Shown here: positions 61,830 to 64,000 of the stretch, piece by piece | How the letters are laid out: each line of letters opens with the position of its first letter | Position numbering within the stretch: position 1 is the stretch's first letter | DNA from: Rhodobacteraceae bacterium S2214 | Lineage (GTDB): Bacteria; Pseudomonadota; Alphaproteobacteria; Rhodobacterales; Rhodobacteraceae | Direction: 5' to 3' | Length of the DNA stretch: 64,000 nucleotides | NCBI GenBank assembly: GCA_025141675.1 | Contig: CP081161.1 | Location: 3,449,501-3,513,500, forward strand | Notes under the pieces: model-generated | Told to the model about the DNA's origin: nothing | The model's input: only the letters and a program-made list of their open reading frames with translations | Databases searched by the model: none | Translations under genes and position numbers: made by a program

Positions 61830-62708
61830 ATGGCGTTTGACGGTTTTTCGGATCAGAAGATGACACGCAAGGCAATGAAAGCAGAGCTTTTGGATGCCGA
61901 AACGGAACTTGCGTTGGCATATGCGTGGCGAGATGATCGAGACGAACAAGCGCTTCATCGCCTGATCACGGCCTACATGCGCCTCGCGATTTCAATGGCA
62001 GGTAAGTTCAAGCGGTACGGCGCGCCGATGAACGACCTGATCCAAGAAGCATCCGTTGGGTTGATGAAAGCCGCCGATAAATTCGACCCAGATCGCGGCG
62101 TCCGGTTTTCGACATATGCGGTCTGGTGGATCAAAGCATCAATTCAGGATTATGTCATGCGGAACTGGTCGATGGTCCGGACCGGGTCAACGTCATCCCA
62201 AAAATCACTGTTCTTCAATCTGCGCCGTGTTCAGGCCCGTCTTGAACGTGAAGCCGCCGCAGAAGGACGCACGATTGACCGTCACGACATGCGTGAAATG
62301 ATCGCGCTAGAGGTCGGCGTTCCATTGCATGATGTCGAGATGATGGAAGGCCGGTTGTCTGGGTCCGATTATTCGCTCAACGCCACCCAATCTGCTGAAG
62401 ACGAAGGTCGGGAATGGATTGACGCATTGGAAGATGATGGTCCGCAAGCCGCTGAAACTGTGGAAAACAACCACGATAATGACACGTTGCGTCAGTGGTT
62501 GTTGTCCGCTTTGGGCGAATTGAATGATCGTGAACGGTTTATCGTCCGCGAACGTAAAATGCGTGATGATCCGCGGACATTGGAAAGCCTCGGCACCGAA
62601 CTTGGGCTATCGAAAGAACGTGTTCGCCAGCTTGAAGCGGCGGCTTTTGGCAAAATGCGCAAAAGCCTTGTAGGTCAAAACGAAGAGGTGCATCGTTTCC
62701 TCGTATGA
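61830..62708 (+). CDS. rpoH: RNA polymerase sigma factor, RpoH type
   Basis: 292 residues of a sigma-70 family heat-shock factor. Region 2 has LIQEASVGLMKAADKFDPDR and RFSTYAVWWIKASIQDYVMR, followed by the RpoH-typical NWSMVRTGST-SQKSLFFNLRR stretch. Region 4 is RTLESLGTELGLSKERVRQL. Roseobacters usually have more than one RpoH; this may be RpoHII. It overlaps the ChaN-like gene (ATGA). Confidence 0.92.
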   Translation: MAFDGFSDQKMTRKAMKAELLDAETELALAYAWRDDRDEQALHRLITAYMRLAISMAGKFKRYGAPMNDLIQEASVGLMKAADKFDPDRGVRFSTYAVWWIKASIQDYVMRNWSMVRTGSTSSQKSLFFNLRRVQARLEREAAAEGRTIDRHDMREMIALEVGVPLHDVEMMEGRLSGSDYSLNATQSAEDEGREWIDALEDDGPQAAETVENNHDNDTLRQWLLSALGELNDRERFIVRERKMRDDPRTLESLGTELGLSKERVRQLEAAAFGKMRKSLVGQNEEVHRFLV

Positions 62709-63490
62709 GGGTAGCGACATTCATCACTTTTCTAACGGTCTCTCCGGTTTACGCTGGCGAGATCGTTGCGTTTTCGGCGACTGATTTTGACGGGGCGGAT
62801 ATCGTTATTGTTGGCGAAATCCACGATGATCCGACCCATCATCAGGTGCAGGCCGACATCATCGCATTGCTTGACCCAACAGCCATCGTTTTCGAAATGC
62901 TGACATCCGATCAAGCAATGCAGATCACGACGGGCACGATCAATTCGCCAGATCTAGGTGAACTGTTGGAATGGGAAGCCAACGGTTGGCCTGACTTTGT
63001 TATGTATGCCCCGATTTTCGCGGCTGCCGAAGATGCAAAGATCATTGGCGCCGCCCCAAGTCCGGAAATGGCAGCGCAGGCCCGTGACGATATTTTGACG
63101 GCGTTCACGGACCGGCGGTTTGGACTTCACGTTCCGTTAGACGAAGATGAACAGGGGACCCGCGAACAAGGCATGCAAGACGGCCATTGTGGTGCCTTAC
63201 CTGCTGAAATGCTGCCTTGGTTCGTTGATCAGCAACGGTTCCGCGACGCTGTTTTTTCACGCGCTGCGTTGGAAGCATTTGAGACGTTTGGCGGACCGGT
63301 TGTTGTGATCACCGGCAACGGGCATGCGCGTACCGACTGGGGCATGCCTGTTTACCTGAACGCCGCATCACCTGACACACATGTGCTGAGCATCGGTCAA
63401 ATCAACGCGCCGTCCGATACCCCGCCATACGATCTGTGGCGTGTCACGCATCCGATTGACCGCCCCGATCCCTGTGCCGCATTTGAATAA
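62705..63490 (+). CDS. ChaN family (haem-iron) protein
   Basis: 261 residues. A short signal peptide (about 1-18, VYAG) precedes a ChaN/TraB-like domain: IVIVGEIHDDPTHHQVQADI, EMLTSDQAMQI and VVVITGNGHARTDWGMP. Members are lipoproteins or periplasmic proteins that bind haem or handle iron. No lipobox Cys is seen here. It is coupled to the sigma factor gene. Confidence 0.8.
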   Translation: MRVATFITFLTVSPVYAGEIVAFSATDFDGADIVIVGEIHDDPTHHQVQADIIALLDPTAIVFEMLTSDQAMQITTGTINSPDLGELLEWEANGWPDFVMYAPIFAAAEDAKIIGAAPSPEMAAQARDDILTAFTDRRFGLHVPLDEDEQGTREQGMQDGHCGALPAEMLPWFVDQQRFRDAVFSRAALEAFETFGGPVVVITGNGHARTDWGMPVYLNAASPDTHVLSIGQINAPSDTPPYDLWRVTHPIDRPDPCAAFE

Positions 63491-63552
63491 CTGCACACCG
63501 ATTGTATCCGCGCCGTCAAAGTCTTACGTTCTGATCAATTGCGGAGGCGGAC

Positions 63553-64000
63553 ATGCTGACAAACAAACATATTCTCTTGATCATTGGCGGCGGAATCGCG
63601 GCGTTCAAGTCCTTGGACCTGATCCGGCGCTTGCGCGAACGCGGCGCAAAAGTAACTCCGGTATTGACCAAGGCGGGGTCTGAATTCGTCACCCCGTTGT
63701 CCGTGTCTGCCTTGGCCGCGAACAAGCTATACACCGACCTGTTTGACTTGAACGATGAAGCCGAGATGGGGCACATCGAATTATCCCGCGCCGCCGATTT
63801 GATCGTTGTGGCCCCCGGCACTGCTGATCTTATGGCGAAAATGGCGACTGGTTTGGCGAACGATCTGGCGTCGACGCTTTTGCTCGCCACGGACAAGCGC
63901 GTTCTGGTGGCCCCGTCGATGAACGTGCGGATGTGGGAACACCCTGCAACCCAGCGGAATCTGAAAACGTTGAAGGGCGACGGCATTTTGTTCGTCGGTC
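63553..64000 (+). CDS. coaBC: Phosphopantothenoylcysteine decarboxylase / phosphopantothenate-cysteine ligase (partial)
   Basis: The frame is open from the ATG at 63553 (GGAGG upstream) to the right edge, so only the N-terminal 149 residues are seen. It matches the flavoprotein decarboxylase domain: IGGGIAAFKSLDLIRRLRER, the active-site His in MGHIELSRAADLIVVAPGTA, and APSMNVRMWEHPATQRN. It acts in coenzyme A synthesis. The ligase half lies outside. Confidence 0.93.
   Translation, partial: MLTNKHILLIIGGGIAAFKSLDLIRRLRERGAKVTPVLTKAGSEFVTPLSVSALAANKLYTDLFDLNDEAEMGHIELSRAADLIVVAPGTADLMAKMATGLANDLASTLLLATDKRVLVAPSMNVRMWEHPATQRNLKTLKGDGILFVG

Overview
The window looks like a chromosomal segment of a marine alphaproteobacterium of the Roseobacter group (Rhodobacterales). 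This is inferred from gene content, since no 16S gene is present: a B12-dependent class II ribonucleotide reductase, a short-form HisG with HisZ, a purine/nucleoside BMP-type ABC transporter beside xanthine dehydrogenase, a GcvT-fused dimethylglycine-dehydrogenase-like flavoprotein, an RpoH-type sigma factor, and the purH-lspA-small lipoprotein order. Coding density is high, with many 1-4 bp start/stop overlaps. I recognised no tRNA, rRNA or CRISPR array.

Layout. 1-4.0 kb: polyamine/opine-type ABC importer (ATPase end, Tat-exported binding protein, two permeases) followed by an Asp/Glu-racemase-family enzyme. 4.1-6.5 kb: a membrane-anchored LuxR-type regulator, two secreted PepSY-like proteins with extreme Asp-rich repetitive tails, and a 2OG-Fe(II) oxygenase. 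6.9-9.2 kb: di-haem cytochrome c and cytochrome c'-like protein, divergent from a LysR regulator. 9.2-18.1 kb: an accessory island. 18.1-27.8 kb: nrdJ, DUF1489, hisG-hisZ-hisS, slyX, a D-amino-acid-oxidase-like flavoprotein, an aldo/keto reductase and an unknown gene. 27.9-37.4 kb: one long reverse-strand purine uptake and oxidation operon (xdhA-xdhB-xdhC, ABC ATPase, permease, a small membrane protein, permease, BMP binding protein). 37.6-50.2 kb: ArsR-type regulator, dnaE, small secreted proteins, the DMGDH-like flavoprotein, heparinase-like protein, purH, lspA. 50.2-64 kb: murJ, glnD, a LpoA-like lipoprotein, rsmI, yraN, gshB, comM, GST, two cobalamin-type genes, rpoH, a ChaN-like gene and the start of coaBC.

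The island (about 9.2-18.1 kb) is the most interesting part. A module made of a Lon-type AAA+ ATPase gene (no protease domain) plus a structured 5' leader of about 300 bp occurs twice in the same orientation. The left copy carries a frameshift. Both leaders hold a covarying 12-bp palindrome, a covarying terminator-like hairpin and an identical 38-bp stretch. Between the copies lie a decayed IS3-family element and a two-gene cassette. The cassette encodes a large AAA+ (ORC/Cdc6-like) protein whose C-terminal half has Rossmann/CARF-like motifs, and a 164-residue protein with a single C-terminal membrane helix. I read this pair as a candidate sensor-plus-membrane-effector defence system. Its ATPase is missing its N-terminus, next to the IS end, so this particular copy may be inactive. 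Function is inference from sequence features only.
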